64,000 bases of DNA from an uncultured Marinobacter sp. (GTDB lineage: Bacteria; Pseudomonadota; Gammaproteobacteria; Pseudomonadales; Oleiphilaceae): assembly GCF_947488835.1 (NCBI RefSeq), contig NZ_CANLBK010000001.1, positions 1,798,001 to 1,862,000 on the forward strand, given 5' to 3'. The notes beneath the pieces are model-generated. The model did not search any database, had not been told where the DNA came from, and saw only the letters and a list, made by a program, of their open reading frames with translations. This document shows, one piece after another, positions 47,270 through 56,621 of the stretch. Numbering within the stretch: position 1 is the stretch's first letter; each line of letters opens with the position of its first letter. A program made the position numbers and the translations under genes.

Positions 47270-49294
47270 CTATTCTGTTTGAGGTGGCTCAGCCTGAAGA
47301 TAATTGACAGGCACCCGGTCTTCACCCCAACTGCGATAGACCCGCGCCATCACTCGCTGCAGTTCTTCTTCACCGACATCCGCCGGCTCGCCCCGCTCAA
47401 GCGGATCAAAGTGAAAGATGTATAGTCGGGAGGTAAACTGTTCGAAGGGCAGAGACGCCTCACCAAACCGTTCCCCCATGCCTTCCGTGCTCACGTGTAC
47501 ATCATCACCCCAGCTCTGGCCACTGTCGTTATTGGGGTTATAGAAATACACCCGCATCTCGCCTTCCGGATCCAGCGCTACCCTCAGAATCGTAATCGCG
47601 TGCCAGCCGATGAAACGCGCGGCCCTGTCGGTTACTGCGATCCCTACAGGTTGCGGGTGTATCAGGGGCTGGTTGCCGTTGTAGTAGGGGTGATAACTGG
47701 CATAGAAGTGCCGGATAAACCCCTCAAGATCGTGAAGGTTACCGGTCGCCACATCCACATTGATGGCAAACCCTCGCCCGGCAGACCAGCCGTGGAATTC
47801 CGGGTTCACCCAACGGTGCGGGTCGCCTTCGCGCCCTATGCACATGCGGCCCATTTCACCGTATATCCGGTCAAGATGCGGCACCACTACCAATGAGACG
47901 GGGTCCAGGTCCAGAGTGACTTCCGAAGCAACACCGCCAAGACTCTGTGCTGAAGAAACCGGTTGCCCTTCAAAATGCATGACCACTTCGTTGTCTCTAG
48001 CCGCCCAGGCAACCATCTGCAACAGGTAGTCAGGGTCGTTGTAGGCCCACATGGACAGCGCGCGGGCAGACTGACAGGTGGGGTTATTCCCCTGCCCCAC
48101 GCCCAAAGGCTGTCCCAGCATGTTAAGGACACCCTGGATCAGCCAGGCACCTGCCTGGGGTTGATAGCCGTAAGCAAGCTGCAAGCGTTCACGAGCGTGT
48201 GGGCAGAGGTTCAATCTGGCTTGACGCCAGAGCGCCGGCGCCACTGGCGGCTGATAAAGAATGCCCCGCTCCAGCATCAGTGCAAGGCCATACAGGCCCT
48301 GTGCCGTCTCGGGAAAAACACCTTCGGTGATAAGGGCACACACCAGTTCCCGATAGCACATCAGGCAATCGCGGCCGGTACTTGAAAGCCCCAGAGCTTC
48401 GCTGAGAAGGTAATCCTGTCCTTCCAGAATGTAGCGCACAAAACAGGCATGGTAAGGTGACACCAGGCCGGTATCGTGCATGGAGCGGGCAAATCCGGTG
48501 GCTTCGTTCTGCAGGGTTGGGCCATCCATGGATTCCAGCCGCTGCTGATACACCACAATACCCGGGTCTTCGCTGCACGCCCGTGTAGGCCCATATAAGC
48601 TGGAGATCAGTCGATCCGCGCCACGCCCCGCACTGCCAAGATCGACATTCGGCTCAGCTCGGCAAATGGCTATCTGGGTGATCATCTTGCGCACTTCACC
48701 CACCTGAATCGGGCGCTGCTGCAGAATGCGCCAAATCTCTTCAATCAGACTGTCTATAACGTGCTCGTAGCCAAGATGCTCGGCTACGTGCTGCACAACG
48801 TGCTGGCTTATAAGCGCCAGCTTGCCCTGCTCACGCTCAGCCTCGCCGGCCATGCCGAACAGCAGGCCAAGGTTGATTGCCAGAACTTGCGTCAAATAAT
48901 GATGTGCCTGCTCGGCAGACACCAGGGGGTGCTCATACGCGCCACGAACTACCGCCAGCAAACGAAGTTCACTAAGCGCTTCGATAATCACCGTATCTGC
49001 GTTCGGGCTTTGTAACGAATGGGTGGTTAATGAGGGGAGCAAGGTGGCGGGCTCTGCCCAGTCCGAGCCTGTAAATACACCGGCTTTTTCCAGACGTTCC
49101 GCACGCGCTTCAACGAATGCGCAGCCTTCCGGCTGCACGAGTATTTGGCGTACAAGATCGAATACAAGCGGGAGCTCGCCGAATTTGGCTGAACCCTCGC
49201 TTTTGTCCATGGCACGGACAGCGTCATCCAGCTTGTGCGCCAAATCATGCAGATCCATTGCAGGGTCTGCATGGTTCGATGGGTGATCGTTCAA
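47270..49294 (-). CDS. uncharacterised protein with papain-like Cys/His/Asn arrangement
   Basis: I do not recognise a named family. The roughly 674-residue protein has a helical N-terminal half (to about residue 390). The C-terminal half carries QGNNPTCQSARALSMW (Cys codon at 48074-48076), RFIGWHAITI (His codon at 47600-47602) and YFYNPNNDSGQSWGDD (Asn near 47537). A Gln six residues before the Cys, then a Cys on a helix, a His on a strand and an Asn/Asp match the order in papain-like peptidases. No signal peptide or membrane segment is seen. The start is uncertain: TTG at 49294 has GAGG at seven bases, TTG at 49321 and ATG at 49258 are alternatives. Confidence 0.75.
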   Translation of the reverse strand: MNDHPSNHADPAMDLHDLAHKLDDAVRAMDKSEGSAKFGELPLVFDLVRQILVQPEGCAFVEARAERLEKAGVFTGSDWAEPATLLPSLTTHSLQSPNADTVIIEALSELRLLAVVRGAYEHPLVSAEQAHHYLTQVLAINLGLLFGMAGEAEREQGKLALISQHVVQHVAEHLGYEHVIDSLIEEIWRILQQRPIQVGEVRKMITQIAICRAEPNVDLGSAGRGADRLISSLYGPTRACSEDPGIVVYQQRLESMDGPTLQNEATGFARSMHDTGLVSPYHACFVRYILEGQDYLLSEALGLSSTGRDCLMCYRELVCALITEGVFPETAQGLYGLALMLERGILYQPPVAPALWRQARLNLCPHARERLQLAYGYQPQAGAWLIQGVLNMLGQPLGVGQGNNPTCQSARALSMWAYNDPDYLLQMVAWAARDNEVVMHFEGQPVSSAQSLGGVASEVTLDLDPVSLVVVPHLDRIYGEMGRMCIGREGDPHRWVNPEFHGWSAGRGFAINVDVATGNLHDLEGFIRHFYASYHPYYNGNQPLIHPQPVGIAVTDRAARFIGWHAITILRVALDPEGEMRVYFYNPNNDSGQSWGDDVHVSTEGMGERFGEASLPFEQFTSRLYIFHFDPLERGEPADVGEEELQRVMARVYRSWGEDRVPVNYLQAEPPQTE

Positions 49295-49387
49295 ACGATG
49301 TTCCTCGAGGCTTGCACCCAACCTCTTAGATATTAGTGCATCGCCCGATTATACATAGATATCCCGATCGTCCGGATGTTTCAGCGA

Positions 49388-50872
49388 TTATCCGTTCAGC
49401 TTCAAGGTAGAGAGTGTTCTTTCTCGCACCTTCGCCAGCAACGCCCCATCATTCACCAACGACTGACCGTATGAAGGTACCATCACCTTCATACGCTCCT
49501 GCCATTCAGGCGTCTGAATGCTCTTCGGGAAGCAACGCTCGATAACGCTGATCATGGCGTTTGCGGCTGTAGACGCGCCCGGGGATGCCCCAAGAAGCGC
49601 CGCCAAAGTACCGTCTTTCGAGGCCACGATTTCAGTCCCGAACTCCAGTTTTCCGCCGCCACCTTCCGCCTGCTTGATTATCTGCACGCGCTGTCCAGCA
49701 TTGCGCAACTCCCAGTTTTCTTCCTCAGCTTCGGGGAAGAAATTACGGAGCGCTTCTACCCGATCGCTGTGAGACTGAAATACCTCACCAATCAGGTAGC
49801 GGGTCAGATCCATGTTGCTCTTACTCACCGACAACATGGGCTTGAGGTTGCTGGTGCGCACCGAGCCAAACAGATCGAAGATCGAGCCCTGTTTGAGGAA
49901 ACGGGTAGTAAAGCCGGCAAACGGGCCAAACAGCAGCGCTGGTTCGCCATTGATAATACGGGTATCCAGATGCGGTACCGACATGGGCGGCGCACCAATA
50001 GGTGCCTTACCGTATACCTTGGCGTGGTGCTGTTTTACGACATCAGGCTTACGGCATACCAACCATTGGCCACTAACAGGGAAACCACCATAGCCTCGAG
50101 CTTCGGCAATTCCGGATTTCTGCAGCAGAGGCAGTGCGCCACCGCCAGCTCCCAGGAATACAAACCCGGTTTCCAGTTTGGTCAGCTCACCGGTGTGCTG
50201 GTTTTTGACTCGAACTTTCCAACGGCCATTGTCGCGCTGGTCTATGTAATGCACCGGACAACCAAGCATCAGCTCGAAGTTAGGCTGGCTTTGCAGGTAC
50301 TCAACCATGCTGCGGGTAAGCGAGCCAAAATCCACATCTGAGCCGTGGCGAATACGTGTTGCCGCAACCCGCTGCATTGGGTCTCTGCCTTCAACAACCA
50401 GGGGCATCCAGTTTTCCAGCTCGCGCGGGGACTCTGTGTATTCCATTTCGCGGAACAGGTGGTGACCGCTCAGAAGCTCATAACGGCGCTTAAGGAAAGC
50501 GACATCTTTTTCGCCCCAAACGAAACTCTGGTGCGGCGTGCGGTTTATGAACTTTGAGGGCTCGGGCAACAGGCCCTGCTCTACGAGATGCGACCAAAGC
50601 TGAAGGGAAACCTCGTATTGCGCGTTGATCTGAAGCGCACGTTCGATCGTTACATCGCCATCTTCGGTCTCGGGCGTGTAGTTCAGCTCGCAGTATCCTG
50701 CGTGCCCGGTTCCTGCGTTGTTCCATCCGTCTGTGCTTTCATGGGCAACGTGGTCTAAACGCTCCAGCATGATAATTTTCAGGGACGGATCCAGCTGCCT
50801 GAGCATTACGCCGAGGGTGGCGCTCATGACGCCACCCCCGACCAGCACTACGTCTGCCTGTTTAGCGGCCAT
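49388..50872 (-). CDS. mqo: malate:quinone oxidoreductase
   Basis: Mqo is a peripheral membrane FAD enzyme that oxidises malate to oxaloacetate and reduces quinone in the TCA cycle. The 494-residue protein has the FAD motif VVLVGGGVMSATLGVMLRQLDP, then NAGTGHAGYCELNYTPE, and GASPGASTAANAMI near the C terminus. The ATG at 50872 has AGGATG upstream. The fumarase gene fumC is also in the window, so consecutive TCA steps are encoded near each other. A nested palindrome lies about 130 nt upstream. Confidence 0.97.
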   Translation of the reverse strand: MAAKQADVVLVGGGVMSATLGVMLRQLDPSLKIIMLERLDHVAHESTDGWNNAGTGHAGYCELNYTPETEDGDVTIERALQINAQYEVSLQLWSHLVEQGLLPEPSKFINRTPHQSFVWGEKDVAFLKRRYELLSGHHLFREMEYTESPRELENWMPLVVEGRDPMQRVAATRIRHGSDVDFGSLTRSMVEYLQSQPNFELMLGCPVHYIDQRDNGRWKVRVKNQHTGELTKLETGFVFLGAGGGALPLLQKSGIAEARGYGGFPVSGQWLVCRKPDVVKQHHAKVYGKAPIGAPPMSVPHLDTRIINGEPALLFGPFAGFTTRFLKQGSIFDLFGSVRTSNLKPMLSVSKSNMDLTRYLIGEVFQSHSDRVEALRNFFPEAEEENWELRNAGQRVQIIKQAEGGGGKLEFGTEIVASKDGTLAALLGASPGASTAANAMISVIERCFPKSIQTPEWQERMKVMVPSYGQSLVNDGALLAKVRERTLSTLKLNG

Positions 50873-51309
50873 TGGCTTTTCATCCTAGCTAGTATTGAGC
50901 TTTTCACCCCTTCAAGATCAAAGAAGGGATCTAACAGGCGCAGGCAAGTCGCGAGGTATATGGCGCTGCCTTGTGCGTCCGTTTTGAATGAGCGCGTAAT
51001 TATCCGGGTTTTCGCAAAAATATAAATTGCGATTATTAAGGAACCCGGACCTGTGCGTAAACTGCACATTAGTTTAACGGTTGTTTGCCCTGCATACGAA
51101 CGGTGGCTTGCCCTGAATCATAGGTAATAATCCTGATGCAGCTCGCAGCATGCCGCTGTGTGCCTGTGATCACGCTACTCCATCAGAAAGGGGCTGACCT
51201 CAACTGTCTATATGCGGTATCTTGCACACCGTTCTGGTGCTTGTGCCTCCTGTTCCATGGAGCACTCAAGTGCCTGCTTTTTCAGATGCAACCTTACTGG
51301 GGCTTATCT
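50873..51309. other. intergenic region upstream of mqo and the exchanger gene
   Basis: The 437 bp between the divergent mqo and exchanger genes contain no credible gene. The one clear structure is a nested dyad at 51004-51048: CCGGGTT/AACCCGG outside and TCGCAA/TTGCGA inside, with an AT-rich centre. It may be an operator for mqo or an RNA hairpin. No consensus promoter was defined. Confidence 0.5.
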
Positions 51310-52293
51310 ATGGTTATGGCTATTGGCGCTATTATCGCCGGCCTTGTGTTACTGGTCTGGAGTGCAGACAAGTTTGTTGAAGGGGCTGCAGCAGTTGCCA
51401 AGCATCTGGGTATGCCCGCGCTACTTATTGGTATGGTAATCATAGGGTTTGGTACCTCGGCACCCGAGCTGGCCGTATCCGCCATGGCTGCGGCCGATGG
51501 CAACCCCGGGCTGGCCCTGGGGAATGGTTATGGCTCCAACATCACCAATATTGCATTAATTGTTGGCCTTACGGCCGTCATCGCACCTATTGCCGTGCAC
51601 TCCCAGGTTATTCGCAAAGAACTTCCCTTGCTGGTGATTCTCACCCTGATTGCCGGTGCGCAATTACTGGACGGCGAACTCTCGCGGCTTGATGGCTGGG
51701 TGTTGCTAGGTGTATTTGCGGTAGTAATGGGCTGGTCGATCTTTCAGGGCTTGCGAGGCAAAGGGGACGCGCTAGGGGGAGAAACCGATGCCCAGCTGAC
51801 TGATAATCTGATGCCAATGAAGTCCGCCATAATTTGGCTGATTGTTGGCCTCATTCTACTTGTTGTCAGCTCCCGCCTACTGGTATGGGGCGCAGTCACT
51901 ATTGCCCAAAGCCTGGGTGTTAGCGATCTGGTGATCGGCCTCACCATCGTCGCCATTGGTACATCTCTGCCGGAATTGGCCTCGGCCCTGGCCGCCGTAC
52001 GGAAGAACGAACACGACCTGATCCTGGGCAACATCCTCGGCTCGGGCATTTTCAACACGCTCGCCGTTGTCGGGTTGGCTGCAGTAATTCAGCCGCTCTC
52101 GGTAGCCCCGGAAGTGCTTTATCGGGACTGGACGCTGATGCTGGCCCTGACGGTTGGCTTGTTGCTGATGGGCTTTGGCATGACTGGCTGGCGCAAGCTG
52201 ATCAGCCGCTTCGATGGCTCCATTCTTCTGCTGGTTTACGTTGCCTATACGGGTTACCTGCTTTCCACAGTTGTTGCTGCCAGCACAAGCTGA
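51310..52293 (+). CDS. calcium/sodium antiporter (YrbG/CaCA family)
   Basis: A cation/Ca2+ exchanger of 327 residues with about ten membrane segments. It has the two inverted repeats of the Na_Ca_ex fold: GFGTSAPELAVSAMAA...GYGSNITNIALIVG and GTSLPELASALAA...GNILGSGIFNTLAVVG, with the conserved Glu residues. It probably exports Ca2+ in exchange for Na+ or H+. The start MVMAIGAIIAGLVLLV at 51310 matches homologues. An ATG at 51286 and a longer in-frame extension upstream to 51136 have no better ribosome site and give an untypical Cys-rich leader. Confidence 0.9.
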   Translation: MVMAIGAIIAGLVLLVWSADKFVEGAAAVAKHLGMPALLIGMVIIGFGTSAPELAVSAMAAADGNPGLALGNGYGSNITNIALIVGLTAVIAPIAVHSQVIRKELPLLVILTLIAGAQLLDGELSRLDGWVLLGVFAVVMGWSIFQGLRGKGDALGGETDAQLTDNLMPMKSAIIWLIVGLILLVVSSRLLVWGAVTIAQSLGVSDLVIGLTIVAIGTSLPELASALAAVRKNEHDLILGNILGSGIFNTLAVVGLAAVIQPLSVAPEVLYRDWTLMLALTVGLLLMGFGMTGWRKLISRFDGSILLLVYVAYTGYLLSTVVAASTS

Positions 52294-52319
52294 CAGCAAC
52301 ATTTGCCCATCTATCAACC

Positions 52320-52342
52320 ATCACCTATAACTTATAGGTGAT
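52320..52342. promoter_or_regulatory. 23-bp palindrome upstream of sorA
   Basis: ATCACCTATAA and TTATAGGTGAT are perfect 11-base complements around one central C. No T-run follows, and it lies 57 nt before the sorA ATG, so an operator is more likely than a terminator. No regulator gene is adjacent. Confidence 0.65.
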
Positions 52343-52398
52343 GCCCCTCACAAGAGCAGTCCCCCCGTCCAACAACAATCCCTAATCGGAGACGGACC

Positions 52399-53625
52399 AT
52401 GAAACAGGAAGCAGCTCTACAACCACCCCTTACCAAATCAGGTCTTGAAAACCCAACCCGCAGAACGCTTCTACTCGGGAGCGCCGGCGCCATGGCCGCC
52501 GTAAGCCTGCTTGGTTTCTCCCCCCTCGCCAAGGCAGACGAACCGAAATCACTGCCAGATTACGCAGCCTGGAAAGAACGTAATGCACTGATAGTGCACA
52601 GCGCCAACACTATGGAGACCGAGCGTGGCGCTATTGGCAATGGAGTGATCACTCCCAGCGACCGTCTCTTTGTTCGTAACAACCTCCCCGCGCCTCCGGC
52701 CTCAATTACCGACGACCCGGATGCGTGGGAGGTTCACATCGAAGGTGTTAAGAACCCCCGCAACCTGACCGTGGGAGAGCTGAAGAAGATGGGCGTTACC
52801 ACCGTCGCCTCTGTGCTTCAGTGCTCCGGTAACGGCCGGGCATTTTTCCCTCATGGTGCCAGCGGCACACAGTGGTCTGTAGGCGCTGCCGGCTGCGTGA
52901 TGTGGACCGGTGTGCCCTTGAAAGATGTTGTGGAAGCTTTGGGTGGCCCAGTGGATGGCGCAAAATACATTACCAGCAGCGGTGGCGAATCCCTGCCGGA
53001 CGGCTTAGACCCGAAAACCATCATTGTTGAGCGCTCGGTGCCCACCAGAGCCATGAGCAGCGCTATTTTGGCCTGGGAAATGAACGACGAGCCACTGACT
53101 CACACCCACGGCGGCCCGCTACGCATGGTGGTGCCAGGCTACTATGGCGTGAATAACGTCAAGTACGTAAAGAATGTTGCCCTCAGTGAAAACCAAACCG
53201 ACGCCAAGATACAGGTCTCCGGTTACCGCGTTAGAGATGTTGGCGTGAAAGGAGCAACTGACCAACCCTCCATGTGGGAGATGAACGTCAAATCCTGGGT
53301 GACGTCACCTTTGGAAGATGGGCGCAGCGGGCGCACCATGATCTACGGCGTAGCGTTCGGCGGCACCGTGGCTTTGAAGAAGGTGGATGTGTCCGTTGAT
53401 GGTGGCAAAACCTGGAAGCAGGCACGCTTCCTGGGCCCGGATCTTGGCCCCTATGCCTGGCGCCCCTTCGTACTGGCGGCCGATCTGCCAGCTGGCGAAC
53501 ACCGTGTTGTCAGTAAGGCCAGTGATGTCGATGGCAACACCCAGCCTGAAGGCCGTACCGAAAACGAACGTGGCTACGGCCACAATGGTTGGAGTGACCA
53601 CGGGGTTACCGTCACTCTCAGTTAG
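52399..53625 (+). CDS. sorA: sulfite dehydrogenase molybdopterin subunit (SorA-like)
   Basis: A sulfite-oxidase-family molybdoenzyme that oxidises sulfite in the periplasm. The 408-residue precursor has a Tat signal (TRRTLLLGSAGAMAAVSLLGF). The Mo-cofactor domain has the ligand Cys in VLQCSGNGR and substrate-pocket residues in HTHGGPLRMVVPGYYG. A C-terminal Mo-co dimerisation domain shows VDVSVDGGKTWKQARF. CGGAGACGG precedes the ATG. The cytochrome gene sorB follows 66 nt later, as in known SorAB systems. The palindrome at 52320-52342 probably controls it. Confidence 0.92.
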   Translation: MKQEAALQPPLTKSGLENPTRRTLLLGSAGAMAAVSLLGFSPLAKADEPKSLPDYAAWKERNALIVHSANTMETERGAIGNGVITPSDRLFVRNNLPAPPASITDDPDAWEVHIEGVKNPRNLTVGELKKMGVTTVASVLQCSGNGRAFFPHGASGTQWSVGAAGCVMWTGVPLKDVVEALGGPVDGAKYITSSGGESLPDGLDPKTIIVERSVPTRAMSSAILAWEMNDEPLTHTHGGPLRMVVPGYYGVNNVKYVKNVALSENQTDAKIQVSGYRVRDVGVKGATDQPSMWEMNVKSWVTSPLEDGRSGRTMIYGVAFGGTVALKKVDVSVDGGKTWKQARFLGPDLGPYAWRPFVLAADLPAGEHRVVSKASDVDGNTQPEGRTENERGYGHNGWSDHGVTVTLS

Positions 53626-53691
53626 TTCGCAGCTAATCGCATACGGGCTGCCGGGGATAAACGGTAGCCCCGCTTCTACGGGATTCACTCT

Positions 53692-54012
53692 ATGAGAAAA
53701 CCTGCAGTATTATTGGCCCTGACACTTATGGGCTTTGCATCGTTGGTGTATGCCGACGAGACTGAAAAAGGAAAGGAGATATTTACTCAAGTGGCACAGC
53801 CGTCCTGCATTATTTGCCACACCTTGGCAGACGCGGGTTCAGCAGGCGCTATCGGGCCAGACCTGGACGACCTGAAACCGTCGCGGGAGCAGGTTATCAA
53901 TGCGGTTACCAGCGGAGTCGGCGTTATGCCAGCCTTCAATGAGTCATTATCGACTGAACAGATAAACGCGGTGGCACACTATGTATCCACCGTAACAGGC
54001 GGGGGAAAATAG
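53692..54012 (+). CDS. sorB: sulfite dehydrogenase cytochrome c subunit (SorB-like)
   Basis: The electron-accepting partner of SorA. The 106-residue precursor has a Sec signal peptide (to about residue 21), one haem site CIICH near residues 39-43, and an axial Met in VGVMPAFNESLS. A GC-rich hairpin lies in the gap after sorA. A terminator follows the stop codon. Confidence 0.9.
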   Translation: MRKPAVLLALTLMGFASLVYADETEKGKEIFTQVAQPSCIICHTLADAGSAGAIGPDLDDLKPSREQVINAVTSGVGVMPAFNESLSTEQINAVAHYVSTVTGGGK

Positions 54013-54018
54013 AATCCG

Positions 54019-54042
54019 AGGCAGGGATTGCCCCTGCCTTTT
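54019..54042 (+). terminator. sorAB terminator
   Basis: AGGCAGGG pairs with CCCTGCCT around a five-base loop, followed by TTT on the plus strand, directly before the convergent msrB stop. Confidence 0.65.
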
Positions 54043-54047
54043 GGTCC

Positions 54048-54473
54048 TCAGGCGTTTTCCTGGAAAACCATGGCAATGGAGTTCAGGCAATAGCGTTGCC
54101 CGGTTGGAGGTGGACCATCCGGAAATACGTGCCCAAGGTGGCTGTCGCAACGGTGGCAGCGCACTTCTGTGCGTGACATTCCCATGCTCGTATCCTCAAT
54201 GTAGCGGATGTGTTGCTTATCAAACGGCTGAAAAAAGCTTGGCCAGCCGGTGCCGGAATCAAACTTCGCGTTTGAGCTAAACAACGGCAGATCGCACAAC
54301 CGGCAGTGGTAAACCCCAACCAGCTTGTTATCCAGCAAGGTGCCACAAAACGGGTGCTCTGTACCATGATCCAGCAATACCTGGCGCTCTTCCGGTGTCA
54401 GGCTCGCAGCTTTCTCTTGAATCTGTGCCTCTGTAAGAGGTGTCAGGTCATAACCTGCAGCAGAACTGCTCAT
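54048..54473 (-). CDS. msrB: peptide-methionine (R)-S-oxide reductase MsrB
   Basis: MsrB reduces methionine-R-sulfoxide in proteins. The 141 residues show the two zinc CxxC motifs (CRLC, CHRC), GTGWPSF, GHVFPDGPPPTGQRYCLNS with the catalytic Cys, and a family C terminus. msrA starts immediately upstream in the same direction (11-nt gap), so the two stereospecific repair enzymes are cotranscribed. Confidence 0.96.
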   Translation of the reverse strand: MSSSAAGYDLTPLTEAQIQEKAASLTPEERQVLLDHGTEHPFCGTLLDNKLVGVYHCRLCDLPLFSSNAKFDSGTGWPSFFQPFDKQHIRYIEDTSMGMSRTEVRCHRCDSHLGHVFPDGPPPTGQRYCLNSIAMVFQENA

Positions 54474-54484
54474 TACCTATCTCC

Positions 54485-55135
54485 TCAAGCCAGGTTGTCG
54501 TTGGAATCTGTATATTCCGGCTTTAGCCGATCACTGAAACCATCAACCAGCTTTTCCATTTTGGGGGCGGCAACAGCCATGATGTATGGCTGGTATGGGT
54601 TCCTCGCCGCAAAGTTCTGATGGTGTGTTTCAGCAGGATAAAAGGCCTCCAGAGGCTCCAGGGTCGTTACAACAGGATCAGGGTACACCCCGGCCTCATC
54701 AAGCTGGCGAATATAGGCTTCCACTACCCGTCTTTGCTCCGGTGTTTCATAGAATACTGCAGAGCGATATTGTGTACCCCGGTCGTTACCCTGTCGATTC
54801 AGCTGGGTTGGATCGTGCGCCACCGAGAAAAACACCCTGAGTATCTCCCCGAAGCTGATCCGGCCGGGGTCGTAGTGCACGCTCACAACTTCTGCGTGCC
54901 CAGTGGTGCCCGAGCACACGGCGTCGTAGTTAGCTGTATCTGCTGATCCGCCAGCATAGCCGGACTCAACCCGCGTAACGCCCTCCAATGCCAGAACCAC
55001 AGCTTCCACACACCAGAAGCAGCCACCGGCAAGAACCACCCGTTGTTCACTGTCTCCAGCTGGCAGATCCCGCTCCGGCTCAGGGAAACGGCTACGGGGT
55101 ACCGTCAGGCCTGGAATGCTGCAAGATGATGTCAT
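54485..55135 (-). CDS. msrA: peptide-methionine (S)-S-oxide reductase MsrA
   Basis: MsrA reduces methionine-S-sulfoxide. The 216-residue protein has the catalytic GCFWCVEA, the ESGYAGG segment, GHAEVVSVHYDP, FFSVAHDPTQLNRQGNDRGTQYRS, and a C-terminal extension. AGAGG precedes the ATG. It lies 11 nt before msrB, and fumC is about 80 nt upstream in the same direction. Confidence 0.96.
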   Translation of the reverse strand: MTSSCSIPGLTVPRSRFPEPERDLPAGDSEQRVVLAGGCFWCVEAVVLALEGVTRVESGYAGGSADTANYDAVCSGTTGHAEVVSVHYDPGRISFGEILRVFFSVAHDPTQLNRQGNDRGTQYRSAVFYETPEQRRVVEAYIRQLDEAGVYPDPVVTTLEPLEAFYPAETHHQNFAARNPYQPYIMAVAAPKMEKLVDGFSDRLKPEYTDSNDNLA

Positions 55136-55216
55136 AAGGACCTCTGCTAGGAGTGTACATGTCTTTAGTGTACCGATTGTGGACGCAAACGGATCAGTTT
55201 ATCAATGGTTTTACCA

Positions 55217-56596
55217 TCAATCATCGCCTCCGCCGCGCGTCAGTTTAAGCGGGTCCAAAAGCTCTTCCAGGTGTTTCCGATCAAGACCACTTCTCTCCTC
55301 GGCTACATCAATAACCGGGCGGCCTGTTTTGTAGGCTTCTTTGGCAATCTCCGACGCCAGGCTGTAACCAATCTCGGGATTCAGCGCTGTTACCAGCACC
55401 GGGTTGCGGCCAACGCTGGCGTCCAGCGTGCCGGTGTTAACAGTAAAGCCCCGGATGCTTTTGTCCGCCAGCATGTTCATTGCATTTGTGAGCAAGCCGA
55501 TCATATCCAGCAAGTTGGCGCCAATAAGTGGCAGCATAACGTTGAGCTGAAAGTTGCCGGACTGCCCTGCAATCGCATTGGCGCTGTCGAGCCCGATCAC
55601 CTGCGCGCCAACCATGGCTACTGACTCGGGCACCACCGGGTTTACCTTGCCTGGCATGATGCTGCTACCCGGCTGCAAAGCTGGCAGGCTGATTTCCGCC
55701 AACCCATGAATCGGGCCGCTATTCATCCAGCGTAAATCATTGGCAATTTTGGTGAGTACAATTCCCAGCCCGCGCAATTGGGCTGACAACGCAACCGGAC
55801 CATCCACTGCACTTATCCCTACAAACTTGTGTTCCATGGAGCGGAACGAGTATCCGGTGTTGGCTTTGAGAAACTTCACAAACTGGCCGGAAAACTCCGA
55901 TAAGGCATTCACGCCGGTACCTACGGCAGTGCCGCCCTGAGGTACCACAAGCAGTTCATTTGCTGCGCCATCCAGGCGCTTTTCCACCGCAAGTAGCTGC
56001 TCGCGCCACGTGCGCAACTCCTGCCCGAGGGTAATCGGCATGGCATCCATAAGGTGGGTGCGGCCTGTTTTCACCTGTTCACAGAACTGGGCTTCACGTT
56101 CGTAGATAACGCCGCACATGTGCGTGAGTGCAGGAATAAGTCGCTCACGAACGCCTATCACGGAACTCACGTGAATAGCCGTCGGGATCACATCATTAGA
56201 GCTCTGGCTCATGTTCACATGATCATTAGGATGCACCTCGACGCCGTTTCTGCCGGCAATGGCCGCAATCACCTCATTCACGTTCATATTGGTGCTGGTA
56301 CCCGAACCCGTCTGATAACGGTCAATCGGGAACTGGTCGGCAAATTCTCCGCGAATGAGCGCCTGGCAGGCGTCGGTAATCGCATCGCAAGGGCTATTGT
56401 CGAGCAGCCCCAGGCTGGCATTGGCCTCTGCGGCGGCCTGTTTAACGCGGGCGACTGCGGAGATAAAGGCCGGCGGCATGGGCAGACCACTAACCGGAAA
56501 GTTATCAACGGCACGTTGGGTCTGGGCACCCCAAAGTGCGTCTGCGGGTACGTGCACATCGCCCAGGCTGTCGGTTTCTGTTCTGTACTCGCTCAT
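55217..56596 (-). CDS. fumC: class II fumarate hydratase FumC
   Basis: FumC converts fumarate to malate. The 459-residue protein shows GSGTSTNMNVNEVIA, the active-site SQSSNDVIPTA, TGRTHLMDAMPITLGQE and the signature GSSIMPGKVNPV. The ATG at 56596 has AGGAGGG five bases upstream; a GTG one codon earlier is unlikely. Three 12-bp direct repeats lie about 26-61 nt upstream of the start, in the 5' region of this gene. Confidence 0.97.
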   Translation of the reverse strand: MSEYRTETDSLGDVHVPADALWGAQTQRAVDNFPVSGLPMPPAFISAVARVKQAAAEANASLGLLDNSPCDAITDACQALIRGEFADQFPIDRYQTGSGTSTNMNVNEVIAAIAGRNGVEVHPNDHVNMSQSSNDVIPTAIHVSSVIGVRERLIPALTHMCGVIYEREAQFCEQVKTGRTHLMDAMPITLGQELRTWREQLLAVEKRLDGAANELLVVPQGGTAVGTGVNALSEFSGQFVKFLKANTGYSFRSMEHKFVGISAVDGPVALSAQLRGLGIVLTKIANDLRWMNSGPIHGLAEISLPALQPGSSIMPGKVNPVVPESVAMVGAQVIGLDSANAIAGQSGNFQLNVMLPLIGANLLDMIGLLTNAMNMLADKSIRGFTVNTGTLDASVGRNPVLVTALNPEIGYSLASEIAKEAYKTGRPVIDVAEERSGLDRKHLEELLDPLKLTRGGGDD

Positions 56597-56621
56597 CACT
56601 CCCTCCTGTCCATCCGTTTAC

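Noticed and set aside
51136..51309. N-terminal extension of the Na/Ca exchanger by 58 codons
   Set aside because: Cys-rich and unlike any family member; homologues begin close to MVMAIG.
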